From NCBI GenBank assembly GCA_001896885.1, contig MKRJ01000008.1, positions 248,001 to 312,000 on the forward strand: a stretch of 64,000 nt of DNA. Reading direction: 5' to 3'. Source of the stretch: Rhizobiales bacterium 65-79 (lineage in GTDB: Bacteria; Pseudomonadota; Alphaproteobacteria; Rhizobiales; Rhizobiaceae). Below, one piece after another: positions 8,417 to 21,009 of the stretch. Numbering within the stretch: position 1 is the stretch's first letter; every line of letters starts with the position of its first letter. The notes under the pieces are model-generated. The model was not told where the DNA came from and did no database searches. It worked only from the letters and a program-made list of their open reading frames with translations. A program made the position numbers and the translations under genes.

Positions 8417-9285
8417 GCCAGGTCAGGCTGTCCTTCGCCGCGCAGGGACCGGAGGCGCGCCGGGCCTACGCGGCCCTTGAAGCCGCGTTCGAGGACGATG
8501 GCTATCCCCTCGGCATGCTGGAGCTCGACGAAGCCGCCGATCTGCACGAGATAACCCTATACGTCGATCGCGATGCGGCTTCGGCGGTCGAGGAACGCAT
8601 GGGCGCGTTGCTCGGAGGCACCGCCGCCGGCATCCAGTCGGAAGTCCTCCCCGACATAGACTGGGTCGCGCATTCGCTGGAAGGCCTGAAGCCGGTGCGC
8701 GCGGCTCGCTTCTTCGTGCATGGCCGGCACGACCGCGACAGGCGGCGCGCCGGCGATATCGCCATCGAGATCGAGGCCGGGCAGGCCTTCGGCACCGGTC
8801 ACCACGGAACCACGGCGGGATGCCTCGAGATGATCGCGCGGGTTGCCGGGCGCGAGCGGCCGCGAAACGCGCTCGACCTCGGCACGGGCTCGGCGGTGCT
8901 CGCGATCGGCCTTGCAAAACTGGCGCATATCCCCGTTCTTGCCACCGATATCGACCCGGTCGCGACCCGCGTGGCGGCGGGGAACGTGCGGCTGAACGGC
9001 ATGCAGGCGCTGGTTGAAACCGGCACGGCGACGGGCTTCCAGGACCCGGTCTTCGCGCGAAAAGGGCCGTTCGACCTGATCGTCGCCAACATCCTGGCAC
9101 GGCCGCTGATGCGGCTGGCGCCCGACATGGCGCGGCACCTCGCTCCGGGCGGATCGCTGATCCTGTCGGGCATCCTCGACCGCCAGCGCCGGGCGGTGCT
9201 GGCAGCCTACGCCAATCAGCGCTTCCGGCACGTCTCCACCCTGCACCGCGAAGGCTGGACGACGCTTCATCTGAAGCGCCGCTGA
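8413..9285 (+). CDS. prmA: ribosomal protein L11 methyltransferase
   Basis: A 290-residue SAM-dependent methyltransferase that trimethylates ribosomal protein L11. Diagnostic segments are [19 protein letters not shown], the SAM motif [36 protein letters not shown] and [19 protein letters not shown] with the NxL catalytic-region motif. The start is a GTG overlapping the SCO stop (GTGA). The N-terminal 110 residues are the family's L11-recognition domain, complete here. The length is normal for alphaproteobacteria. Confidence 0.93.
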   Translation: MSQVRLSFAAQGPEARRAYAALEAAFEDDGYPLGMLELDEAADLHEITLYVDRDAASAVEERMGALLGGTAAGIQSEVLPDIDWVAHSLEGLKPVRAARFFVHGRHDRDRRRAGDIAIEIEAGQAFGTGHHGTTAGCLEMIARVAGRERPRNALDLGTGSAVLAIGLAKLAHIPVLATDIDPVATRVAAGNVRLNGMQALVETGTATGFQDPVFARKGPFDLIVANILARPLMRLAPDMARHLAPGGSLILSGILDRQRRAVLAAYANQRFRHVSTLHREGWTTLHLKRR

Positions 9286-9394
9286 CGCGAAAAGCGGTTT
9301 CGGCGAACCGTCTTCCCAAGCAGGTCGCGCGAGTTGCAACCTGTGGCCGGCGCGCCTACGGTCCGCGACGCACAAACCGCCCGAAGAGTTCCCG

Positions 9395-11224
9395 ATGTTC
9401 CAGTCCTTCGATGTAAAATCCGATCCTTCACAGGGCCCGGAGCGCGTCGCGCGGCTACGCCAGTGGCTGGAAAAAGAAAGGCTGACCGGCTTCCTCGTGC
9501 CGCGCGCGGACGAGCATCAGGGCGAATACGTCGCCGCCTGCTCCGAAAGACTGCAATGGCTGACGGGTTTTACCGGTTCGGCGGGAATCGCGCTGGTTCT
9601 GAGGGACAAGGCCTATGTCTTCGTGGACGGGCGCTATACGCTGCAGGCGCGGCACCAGACCGATCCTTCGACCTTCGCGATAGAGAGCCTGATCGACAAT
9701 CCGCCGGAAAAATGGCTGGCGGCGAACCTCGCAAAGGGCGGCCGCATCGGGTTCGACCCCTGGCTGCACACCATCTCGGAGGCGAAGAAGCTGCGCGCGG
9801 CGGTCGCCGAACGTAGCGGCGAACTGGTGGCGGCCGGCCCGAATCCGATCGATGTCCTCTGGTCCGACCGGCCCGCCCCACCGCTCGAACCGGTGGAGAT
9901 CCAGCCCGAGGAATATGCCGGCAGGCTGGCGAAGGACAAGCTTGCCGACATGGCGGAGGCGATCGCCAGGGCCGGGGCCACTCATGCGGTTCTGACCGAC
10001 CCCTCATCGGTAGCATGGGCTTTCAATATCCGCGGCCACGACGTCCCCCACACGCCGCTGGCCCTCGGCTTCGCCGTCCTCGCCGCCGACGGCCGGCACC
10101 GGCTTTTCATGGACGAGCGCAAGTTCTCCATCACGGTGAAAGCCTATCTGACGCAGCTTGCGGACCTTTTCGCGCCGGATGAGCTGGAAGGTGCGATCGT
10201 CGGGCTGGCGAAATCCGGCGCCTCAATCGGGCTCGACCCGTCGCTCGCCGCCGAAAAGCTGCGCCTGCTGGTTGAGGAGAACGGCGGCAGGTTCCTGCCT
10301 CTCGCCGATCCGGCGCGCCTGCCCCGCGCCGTCAAGAACCCCGCCGAAATCGCCGGCGCCCGTGCCGCGCATCGTCGCGATGGCGCCGCGGTCAGCAAAT
10401 TCCTCGCCTGGCTCGACCGGCAGCAGCCCGGCACGATCGACGAGATCAGGGCGGCGCGGAGCCTCGAGGGTTTCCGCCAGGCGACCGGAGAGGAGTTGCA
10501 GATGCCGCTCCGCGACATCTCCTTCGACACCATTTCCGGGGCCGGCCCCAACGGTGCCATCATCCACTACCGCGTGACGACCAAGACGACGCGCAAACTG
10601 GGAGCAGGCGAGCTTTATCTGGTCGATTCCGGTGCGCAATATCAGGACGGCACCACCGACATCACCCGCACCGTCGCCATCGGCGCGCCGACGGCGGAGA
10701 TGCGCCGGCGCGCCACGCTGGTGCTGAAGGGCATGATTGGGATTTCGATGCTGCGCTTCCCGCCCGGCACGCGCGGCGCCGACATCGACGCGGTCGCGCG
10801 CCAGGCGCTGTGGAAGGCCGGCCTCGACTACCAGCACGGCACCGGCCACGGCGTCGGCTCCTATCTTTCGGTGCACGAGGGCCCGCAGCGCATCTCCAAG
10901 ACGGGCACGGAGAAACTGCTCGCCGGCATGATCCTGTCGAACGAGCCGGGCTGCTACAAGGAAGGCGCCTACGGCATCCGCATGGAGAACCTGGTCCTCG
11001 TCACCGAGGCCGAAGTGCCAGAGGGAGGCGACATCGCCGTGTACGGCTTCGAGACGCTGACGCTCGCGCCTTTCGACCGGCGGCTGGTCGAGCCGGAACT
11101 GCTGGCGCGGGACGATCTCGATTGGCTCAATGCCTATCACGCCCGCGTGCTTCGGGAAGTCGGTCCGCTCGTCGACGGCGAGACGCGGAAATGGCTGGAG
11201 GCGGCGACGGCGCCCATCGGCTGA
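9395..11224 (+). CDS. aminopeptidase P family (M24) metallopeptidase
   Basis: A 609-residue three-domain Xaa-Pro aminopeptidase of the long, eukaryote-like type: two creatinase-like N-terminal domains (about 1-300) and a C-terminal pita-bread domain. The dimetal ligands are visible: the two Asp in LVDSGAQYQDGTTDITRT, the His in GTGHGVGSYLSVHEGP, and the Glu residues in LSNEPGCYKEGAYGIRMENL. It should release N-terminal residues preceding proline in the cytoplasm. It stands alone downstream of prmA after a 109-base gap and is convergent with the AzlD gene. Confidence 0.92.
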   Translation: MFQSFDVKSDPSQGPERVARLRQWLEKERLTGFLVPRADEHQGEYVAACSERLQWLTGFTGSAGIALVLRDKAYVFVDGRYTLQARHQTDPSTFAIESLIDNPPEKWLAANLAKGGRIGFDPWLHTISEAKKLRAAVAERSGELVAAGPNPIDVLWSDRPAPPLEPVEIQPEEYAGRLAKDKLADMAEAIARAGATHAVLTDPSSVAWAFNIRGHDVPHTPLALGFAVLAADGRHRLFMDERKFSITVKAYLTQLADLFAPDELEGAIVGLAKSGASIGLDPSLAAEKLRLLVEENGGRFLPLADPARLPRAVKNPAEIAGARAAHRRDGAAVSKFLAWLDRQQPGTIDEIRAARSLEGFRQATGEELQMPLRDISFDTISGAGPNGAIIHYRVTTKTTRKLGAGELYLVDSGAQYQDGTTDITRTVAIGAPTAEMRRRATLVLKGMIGISMLRFPPGTRGADIDAVARQALWKAGLDYQHGTGHGVGSYLSVHEGPQRISKTGTEKLLAGMILSNEPGCYKEGAYGIRMENLVLVTEAEVPEGGDIAVYGFETLTLAPFDRRLVEPELLARDDLDWLNAYHARVLREVGPLVDGETRKWLEAATAPIG

Positions 11225-11231
11225 GCGGCGT

Positions 11232-11531
11232 TCAGCCCACGAACTGCCTGAGCACGATCAGCACCACCGCGCCGGAAATGAACATGGCGAGCAGCCCGCG
11301 CTTCAGCGCGACCAGCCCGGCGACGACGATCGCGCTCCATTCCGCGGGGCCGGCGGCGAACAGCACGTCGGGCGCGACCAGCGTCGTCAGTACGGCGGCC
11401 GGCACGGCATCGAGCGCCGCCTCGAGCCGAGGTGGAACGCGCTTGAAGCGCGAAAGCGCCAGATGGCCTCCGATCCGGGTCAGATAGGTCAGCACGGCGC
11501 CGGCGAGGATGACCCAGGCGGTCGTGCTCAC
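11232..11531 (-). CDS. azlD: AzlD family branched-chain amino acid exporter subunit
   Basis: A 99-residue protein with about four membrane helices (VILAGAVLTYLTRIGG, VPAAVLTTLVAPDVL, WSAIVVAGLVALKRGLLAM and AVVLIVLRQFVG). It is the small subunit of the AzlCD export system for branched-chain amino acids. The GTG start overlaps the AzlC stop by 4 bases (GTGA on the reverse strand), giving a normal AzlC-AzlD operon. The open frame continues upstream within azlC but that part is the antisense-like shadow of AzlC. Confidence 0.88.
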   Translation of the reverse strand: MSTTAWVILAGAVLTYLTRIGGHLALSRFKRVPPRLEAALDAVPAAVLTTLVAPDVLFAAGPAEWSAIVVAGLVALKRGLLAMFISGAVVLIVLRQFVG

Positions 11532-12268
11532 GGTTCGCTCCGTTCGGCTGTTTCGGCAAGGTCTCCTTCCGTGATGGCGCTCGGCGGAAGGATCGCCGCC
11601 AGGATGATCCCGGCCAGCGCCCCGAGCGATACATGCCAGGGCGAGCCGACGAAGCGGTAGGCGAGCACCGAGGCGACCGCGCTGACGGCGACCACGGGCA
11701 GCCAGTTCGGGCGCTTGCGGAAGCCCATGACGAGCCCAAGGAAATAGATCGGCAGCAGGAAATCGACGCCGAGCGCTTCGGGATTGTGGATGAGCCGCCC
11801 GAAGACCGCGCCGATCACGGAATTGGCCACCCAGGCGGAATAGAGCGCAAGCCCGAGGCCCATATACCAGGCGAAGCCGAGCCTTCCCGTTTGCTCGACG
11901 GCGCGCTCCGCTTCCGCGTATTGCGGATCGGTCAGCAGGAAGAAGCCAGCCGCCTTCTGCCACAGGCTCCAGTGCTGGATATGGCGTCCCATGGCCGCCG
12001 AATAGAGCACGTGGCGGAAGTTCACGGCGAAGATGGAAAAGACGATGAGGGCCGGCGCGATCTTCTGGCCGAAAAGCTCGATGCCGACCATCTGGCTGGC
12101 GCCGCCGAAGATGGTGAGGCTCATGAGCGCGACCTGCGGCACGGAAAGCCCGTTGTCGACCGCGAGCGCGCCGAACAGGAGCCCGAACGGCAGCACCGCC
12201 ACGATCACCGGCATGCCGGCGCGCACGCCGCGCCAGAAATCGCTTCTCGCGCTCTGTTCAGCCATCAT
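11528..12268 (-). CDS. azlC: AzlC family ABC-independent branched-chain amino acid exporter
   Basis: A 246-residue membrane protein with the family core PFGLLFGALAVDNGLS, LTIFGGASQMVGIELFG and FAVNFRHVLYSAAMGRHI, followed by LLTDPQYAEAERA. With AzlD it forms an exporter of branched-chain and some analogue amino acids in the inner membrane. The extra C-terminal tail (GDLAETAERSEP) is charged. It is first in a two-gene operon; the 106 bases upstream of its start separate it from the DUF2461 gene and may hold its promoter. Confidence 0.9.
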   Translation of the reverse strand: MMAEQSARSDFWRGVRAGMPVIVAVLPFGLLFGALAVDNGLSVPQVALMSLTIFGGASQMVGIELFGQKIAPALIVFSIFAVNFRHVLYSAAMGRHIQHWSLWQKAAGFFLLTDPQYAEAERAVEQTGRLGFAWYMGLGLALYSAWVANSVIGAVFGRLIHNPEALGVDFLLPIYFLGLVMGFRKRPNWLPVVAVSAVASVLAYRFVGSPWHVSLGALAGIILAAILPPSAITEGDLAETAERSEP

Positions 12269-12374
12269 CGTCTCCGGAAAGCGCGGGCAACCTATGGGCG
12301 GAACGTGGGCCTGTCACGTCAATTGTGCTGATGGAAGGATGAAGGGAAATTGAGGAAATGCGCCGGTAGGGGCG

Positions 12375-13063
12375 TTACACCTTACCTTTCGCTTCCCTTC
12401 CCTCGATCTTCCTTCCCCAGTCGAGCAGCGGTTTGGCGCGCAGGGTGAAATCGACGATCTCGTCGGCGAGTCCGGGACCATGAATGGCCGCCGGATCGAC
12501 CGGATGGCGCACGACGAAATGGCGGTTGCGGATTGCCGCCGCGAGTTCCGGATCCTCGATCCGCTCGAAGCCGCGCGGCATGCGCTTCAGGGCGCCCTCC
12601 GCATCGAGCGCAAGGCCGTTCTTCCCGAGCGCCGCGACCATGGCACGGAATTCGGCAGGTTTCTCCGCGATGGTCTGGCGCATCGCCGCCAGCAATCCGG
12701 GCTCGGGCTGCCACCACGCCACCCCGGCGAAACAACGGTCGATGCCGAAATAGACGAACAGCACCCCCTGCTCCATCTTGGTGCCGTCCGGCGACAGGAT
12801 CGCCGAGAGATGCTGGTTGTAGGGCCGCTTGTCCTTGGAGAAACGGACGTCGCGATTGATGCGGAAGAGCGATTTCCTGCGGTCTCCCTTGAGCCCAAGC
12901 GCGCCAAGCCTTTCGGTCAGCACCTCGACCAGATCGCCGAGCGGGACGCGCAGTTCGCTTTCGTAAAGCGCGCGGTTCTCCTGGAACCATTCGCGGCTCT
13001 GGTGGAAATCGAGCGCCTTGAGGAAGGGGATCGCTTTCTTCCCGAAGCCCCTGAACTCGGCCA

Positions 13064-13064
<1 letters not shown>
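12375..13064 (-). CDS. DUF2461 / TIGR02453 family protein
   Basis: A 229-residue member of the DUF2461 family. Typical signatures are FGKKAIPFLKALDFHQSREWF near the start, RRKSLFRINRDVRFSKDKRPY, and a C-terminal half with RMPRGFERIEDPELAAAIRNRHFV. The family is widespread in bacteria and of unknown function. The ATG overlaps the ligA stop by one base (TGATG), so it is the downstream partner of ligA. A role in DNA repair is not supported by the sequence itself. Confidence 0.85.
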
Positions 13065-16559
<3,495 letters not shown>

Positions 16560-16583
16560 CGCCCCTCTCTCCGGCCTCGATTT

Positions 16584-16766
16584 CCAGCCCGATGACGGCC
16601 GCAGGAGAAAATACGGAACTCGCCTATTCGCTGTTTTCGGCGTAGCGCGCCTGCACGGCGCCGAGTGCCGCCTGGCCCCCGTCTCCGGCGGGCCGCATGC
16701 GCATGAGCGCATCGCCGAAAGCCGGATCGCCGATCTGCGCCAGCATGGAGCGGAAACGGTCGTTGT
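16584..16766. repeat. 183-bp direct repeat, copy B
   Basis: Second copy of the repeat described at 15410. This copy is continuous with the rest of the small gene 16624-16938, so it is probably the parental position and copy A the displaced one. Confidence 0.9.
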
Positions 16767-16938
16767 GGAGGGCTGAGAGCGCCGTCGAGCGGGCGTTCGC
16801 GATATCGGCCTCACGAGCCGTTCGTCCGGCCGACGAACCGTCGGCAGCCGCCACGGAACCTGCGCTCGGCGCCGGCCCCGAAGAACCCCAATCCGCCAAT
16901 CCGACAATGCGCACCGCAACCCCCGAACCCGTTCTCAC
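16624..16938 (-). CDS. small hypothetical protein between recN and ligA
   Basis: A 104-residue product from the GTG at 16938 (VRTGSGVAVRIVGLADWG) to a TAG at 16624. The middle is Ala/Ser/Gly-rich and probably disordered; the C-terminal half ([40 protein letters not shown]) is likely helical. No signal peptide and no recognised family. The last 47 codons are duplicated in repeat copy A 1.17 kb downstream. Ribosome binding evidence is weak, but the duplicated reading frame retains its sense with mostly synonymous or conservative changes, which supports coding. Confidence 0.5.
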   Translation of the reverse strand: MRTGSGVAVRIVGLADWGSSGPAPSAGSVAAADGSSAGRTAREADIANARSTALSALHNDRFRSMLAQIGDPAFGDALMRMRPAGDGGQAALGAVQARYAENSE

Positions 16939-17050
16939 CCGTCCGGTAAGATAACGCGGGCGCGTTTCAAAGCCGTGCGCCGGAAGGTCAGCATTTTAAC
17001 GATCCGGCGCCTTCCCCTCTTCGCGCCGGTCGGGATGCGGGTACTATCAG

Positions 17051-18724
17051 CTAAATCGCCGCCGCGTTCTCGCTCAGCAACCGCCCGGCCGCGGCGCGCG
17101 CCTCGTCGGTAACGGTGGCGCCGGCCAGCATGCGCGCGATCTCTTCCTTCCGGGCGCCGTCCTCGAGCGCCGAGACGCCGGTGGCGACGCGGTCCGCGTC
17201 CCCGGACTTGGTGATGAGGTAGTGCGAGCCGGCCCGTGCCGCGACCTGCGGCGCGTGCGTCACCGACAGCACCTGGACGCGGGTGGCGAGTCTCGCGAGC
17301 CTCTGGCCGATGGCGTCGGCAACCGCTCCGCCGACGGCCGTGTCGATCTCGTCGAAGACGAGCGTCGGAGCGGAGCCGCGGTCGGCCAGCGCCACTTTCA
17401 GCGCCAGCAGGAAACGCGAAAGCTCGCCGCCCGAAGCGACCTTCATCATCGGGCCGGGACGCGTGCCCGGATTGGTGCGCACCCAGAATTCGACGCGGTC
17501 GATGCCCGTCTCCGCCCGATTCTCCCGGTTGCTGTCGATCTCGACGATGAATTCGGCCCGCTCCAGCTTCAGCGCCGGCAGTTCCGCCATCACGGCGCGG
17601 GCCAGAGCCTCGGCCGAGGCACCGCGGCGCTCGGAAAGCTGCGCGGCGGCTTCGTCATAGAGATCGCGGCTGACCACGTTCTCCTTTTCCAGCGCCTTGA
17701 GCTTCTCCACGCCGGCATCGAGGTCGGCGAGGTCGGCGAACATGGCGTCGCGCAGCTTCGCCAGATCGTCGACCGCCAAATTGTGCTTGCGGGCGACGGC
17801 GCGGAGGGCGAACAGCCGCTCCTCCGCCCGCTCCAGCGCGTTCGGATCGAACTCGGCGGCGCGCATGGCCTGATCGACCGCCGACTGCGCCGCGTCGAGC
17901 GAGATCAGGGCCTGGTCGAGCGTGGAGACGATTTCGTCAAGAAGACCTGGATTCTGGTCCGCCTTGCGCTGCAGCCGTCTGAGCAGGCTGGAAAGCTGCG
18001 GCGTCGGCGAGTTCGCGCCGGACAGCACTTCCTGGGCGTCCTGGATGTCGGCCACCGTCTTTTCGGCCCGCATCATCGCCGCCCGCTTCCCGGCGAGTTC
18101 GCTCTCCTCGCCGGGCTGCGGATCGAGCGCGGCAAGTTCCTCGACCGAGGCGCGCAGGAAATCGGCCTCGCGCGCCGCCGCCTCCACTTTCGCGCGGTGG
18201 CGCGACAGCGCCTGCTCCGCCTCGCGCCAGCGCCGCCAGGCATCCTTCACCGCCGACGTGTCCGAAGAATGGAGCCCGAAAGCGTCGAGCAGGTCGCGAT
18301 GCGCGTCGGGGTCGACCAGCGCGCGCTCGTCGTGCTGGCCGTGGATCTCCACCAGCGCATGGCCGATATCGCGCATCAGGCCGACGCTTGCCGGCTGGTC
18401 GTTGACGAAGACGCGGGTGCGTCCGTCGGCGGTCTGCACACGCCTCAGGATGATGTCGCCGTCGTCCTCGATGGCGTTGTCGCGCAGGATCTGCCGGGCC
18501 GGATGGACGCGCGGGACATCGAAGACCGCCGTCACCTGTCCCTGCGCCGCGCCGTGGCGGACGAGCGAAGCGTCGCCGCGCGCGCCGAGCGCCAGCGAAA
18601 GCGAATCGAGCAGGATGGACTTGCCGGCTCCCGTCTCGCCCGTCAGCACGGAAAGACCGGCGGCGAAATCGACGTCGAGCCGCTCGATCAGGACGATATC
18701 GCGAATCGACAGTCTGGAGAGCAT
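17051..18724 (-). CDS. recN: DNA repair protein RecN
   Basis: A 557-residue SMC-like ATPase of double-strand break repair. Walker A is GETGAGKS at residues 29-36 in SVLTGETGAGKSILLDSLSL; QIHGQHDERALVD-like family text appears as VEIHGQHDERALVDPDAHRD; the long central region is coiled coil; the ABC signature is ASGGELSRFLLALK and Walker B TLVFDEIDTAVGG. All motifs are intact and length is normal. It lies 12 bases downstream of bamD, so the two are probably cotranscribed as in other rhizobia. Confidence 0.95.
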   Translation of the reverse strand: MLSRLSIRDIVLIERLDVDFAAGLSVLTGETGAGKSILLDSLSLALGARGDASLVRHGAAQGQVTAVFDVPRVHPARQILRDNAIEDDGDIILRRVQTADGRTRVFVNDQPASVGLMRDIGHALVEIHGQHDERALVDPDAHRDLLDAFGLHSSDTSAVKDAWRRWREAEQALSRHRAKVEAAAREADFLRASVEELAALDPQPGEESELAGKRAAMMRAEKTVADIQDAQEVLSGANSPTPQLSSLLRRLQRKADQNPGLLDEIVSTLDQALISLDAAQSAVDQAMRAAEFDPNALERAEERLFALRAVARKHNLAVDDLAKLRDAMFADLADLDAGVEKLKALEKENVVSRDLYDEAAAQLSERRGASAEALARAVMAELPALKLERAEFIVEIDSNRENRAETGIDRVEFWVRTNPGTRPGPMMKVASGGELSRFLLALKVALADRGSAPTLVFDEIDTAVGGAVADAIGQRLARLATRVQVLSVTHAPQVAARAGSHYLITKSGDADRVATGVSALEDGARKEEIARMLAGATVTDEARAAAGRLLSENAAAI

Positions 18725-18736
18725 GGGGACGGGGCG

Positions 18737-19606
18737 CTACCCCCCGGTGACGACGCTGAAGGCCTTGGATATCCAGGAGCTCTTGTTCTCGGACGGCGAC
18801 AGGCCGCCCGACTGCAGGAGCGCGTAGGAATCCTTGTACCACTTGCTGTGAGGATAGTTCCGGCCGAGCACGGCCGCCGCCGTCTGCGCCTCAGGCGCGA
18901 TGCCCATGGCGTAGTAGGCCTCGGTCAGCCTGGCCAACGCCTCTTCGATCTGGTTGGTGTTGGAATAGTTCTCGACGACATCCCTGAAGCGCTTGATTGC
19001 CGCCAGATATTCGCGGCGCTCGAGATAGTAGCGCCCGACCTGCATCTCCTTGCCGGCGAGTTGGTCGCGGGCGAAGCGTATCTTGGTCTTGGCGTCCTCG
19101 ACATAAGGGGAAGTGGGATAGTTCTGGACGACCGCGTTCATCGCCTCGATCGTCTGGCGCGCCTGCTGCTGGTCCTGCGTCACGTCGCGGATCTGGCGGA
19201 AGTAGCTGAGGCCGATGATGTATTGCGCGTAGGCCGCATCGTCCGTCGAGGGATAGAGCTCCATGTAGCGCTGCGCCATGCTGATGGCGTCGTCATACTC
19301 GCCCATACGGTATTTCGTGAAGGCGCCCATGACCTCGGACTTGCGCGAATACTCCGAATAGGGGTGCTCCTTGTCGACGGCGTCGAACTTGGCGGCGGCC
19401 TCTTTCAGCCGCCCCGCGTTCAGGTTCGCCAGCCCTTCGTTGTAGAGCTGGTCGGCCGGGTCGGTCGGGGCGACGTAGCTGGCGAGGGCCAGCTTGTCCT
19501 TGTCGTTCTGGCAGCCGGCAAGGGCGATCGGCACGGCCAGGAGCGACATCGCGAGCAAGACGGAGCGTACCCGGCCGGTTGGAGCGGCACCTGTGATCAA
19601 CACCAT
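18737..19606 (-). CDS. bamD: outer membrane assembly lipoprotein BamD
   Basis: A 289-residue lipoprotein of the BAM complex. The signal peptide ends in the lipobox ALAGC with lipidated Cys32. Five TPR-like helical pairs follow, with family text [68 protein letters not shown] and [17 protein letters not shown]. BamD binds BamA and is needed for barrel insertion. The ATG at 19606 has GGAACGACT upstream; an open frame extending to 19663 would place the signal peptide inside the protein and is rejected. Confidence 0.93.
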   Translation of the reverse strand: MVLITGAAPTGRVRSVLLAMSLLAVPIALAGCQNDKDKLALASYVAPTDPADQLYNEGLANLNAGRLKEAAAKFDAVDKEHPYSEYSRKSEVMGAFTKYRMGEYDDAISMAQRYMELYPSTDDAAYAQYIIGLSYFRQIRDVTQDQQQARQTIEAMNAVVQNYPTSPYVEDAKTKIRFARDQLAGKEMQVGRYYLERREYLAAIKRFRDVVENYSNTNQIEEALARLTEAYYAMGIAPEAQTAAAVLGRNYPHSKWYKDSYALLQSGGLSPSENKSSWISKAFSVVTGG

Positions 19607-19774
19607 AGTCGTTCCAGAATCCTTCGGCGGAGTTTTACGTCGTCGAGCGCCGCCATAAACCATAACGGCCGGTCCCCGGCAACGCTATCCCCGCGCATTC
19701 GCGCATTTTTGTGGCGGACAACCGATCGGCGCACACCCTGGATGCGCGAAATCCGGAAAGGCCGGATGCGCCGT

Positions 19775-20725
19775 TCAGAGTGTCCAGGGCGCGAAAACCG
19801 GAGCGTTGACCGCGACCATCTCCGACGAGCGTCCGCGCTCGCGCCGCGCCGTCTCGACGATCTCGAACGCCGAACGATCCGACAGCAGGCGCCTGAGCGC
19901 CGCCGCATTCAGCTTGTGGCCACCGCGGTAGGAACGGAAGCAGCCGATGAAACGCGCACCGGCAAGCGCCAGATCGCCCATCGCGTCGAGCATCTTGTGG
20001 CGGACGAATTCATCCGGATAGCGCAGGCCTTCCATGTTGATCACGCGGCCGTCGTCGCCGATCACTACGGAATTCTCCAGCGATGCACCGAGCGCGTAAC
20101 CGGCCGCCCACAGCCGCTCGACATCCTTCATGAAGCCGAAGGTGCGCGCCCGCGAGACTTCGCGGCGGAACCGCTCCGGATTGACATCCAGGCCGAAATC
20201 CTGCCGGCCGATCGCCGCGCTCTCGAAATCGATGTCGATCTCGAAACGGGTTCCGTCATAGGGCCTGAACTCCGCCCACGACGTCCCGTTCTCGATGCGC
20301 ACCGGCTTGACGATCCGGATGTAGCGCCGCTTCGTCGCCTGCCGTTCTATCCCGGCCTGATCGAACGCCTCGACCAGAAGCGCGGCGCTGCCGTCGAGGA
20401 TCGGCGCCTCGACGCCGTCGATCTCGACGAGGAGATTGTCGATGCCGAGCCCGAACAGGGTCGCCATCACATGCTCGACCGTGGCGACGTGGACGCCTGC
20501 GGGGTCTCCCAGCACCGTGCGGAGTTCGGTTCCGCCGACCTCCGAGACCAGCGCCCTGATTTCCTTGTGATTGCCTTCGGCGTCTGTGCAGTGGAAAATA
20601 ATGCCCGTATCGGCATCGGCGGGGCTGAAATGGATGGAAACCGGCTTGCCGCTATGGACCCCGATCCCGGAGAGATGCGCGCGCGACCTGAGTGTCGTCT
20701 GATATTCGTGCAACTCGATCCCCAT
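19775..20725 (-). CDS. lpxC: UDP-3-O-acyl-N-acetylglucosamine deacetylase
   Basis: A 316-residue LpxC, the committed zinc deacetylase of lipid A synthesis in the cytoplasm. Family motifs: YQTTLRSRAHLSGIGVHSGK at the start, zinc His in VEHVMATLFGLGIDN, the second half with DEFVRHKMLDAMGDLALAG holding the other metal His and Asp, and the catalytic His in YRGGHKLNAAALR. The usual position next to ftsZ is kept. The 284-base spacer after ftsZ holds a terminator-like hairpin, so lpxC probably has its own promoter. Confidence 0.94.
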   Translation of the reverse strand: MGIELHEYQTTLRSRAHLSGIGVHSGKPVSIHFSPADADTGIIFHCTDAEGNHKEIRALVSEVGGTELRTVLGDPAGVHVATVEHVMATLFGLGIDNLLVEIDGVEAPILDGSAALLVEAFDQAGIERQATKRRYIRIVKPVRIENGTSWAEFRPYDGTRFEIDIDFESAAIGRQDFGLDVNPERFRREVSRARTFGFMKDVERLWAAGYALGASLENSVVIGDDGRVINMEGLRYPDEFVRHKMLDAMGDLALAGARFIGCFRSYRGGHKLNAAALRRLLSDRSAFEIVETARRERGRSSEMVAVNAPVFAPWTL

Positions 20726-20953
20726 TGTCCGTGCCAGCCAAGCCTGCCAAGCTTATCGTAACGCCCGCGGGCATGCGGACCACTGCTTTCGCCGGACGGA
20801 AAACCCCAAGATTCTGCAAGCCGAGCCCGACCGAGGCGGAAGATAAAGTCGCATGGAGCATCCTCCAAATCACGGTTTCTTACTCCGTGTTACGCCTTCC
20901 GTAAAGAAGAGGATAATCCAGCAACCATATGATTTCTTTAATCTTTCATACAA

Positions 20954-20981
20954 ACGGGCGGAAGTCGAGACTCCCGCCCGT
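20954..20981 (-). terminator. hairpin after ftsZ
   Basis: Stem ACGGGCGG / CCGCCCGT around a 12-base loop that itself can pair (AGT/ACT), starting 29 bases past the ftsZ stop, followed on the reverse strand by TTTGTATG. It looks like a Rho-independent terminator ending the dcw transcript before lpxC. Confidence 0.55.
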
Positions 20982-21009
20982 CACGAATTGTCATGACCTG
21001 TAAGGAAGG

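Noticed and set aside
9286-9394. Possible small repeat after prmA (GCGAAAAGCGGTTTCGGCG)
   Set aside because: Resembles rhizobial intergenic hairpins but too short and degenerate to call.
17222-20761. A 1179-codon plus-strand frame over recN-bamD-lpxC
   Set aside because: Shadow of the sense genes; no signal, no ribosome site, no family.
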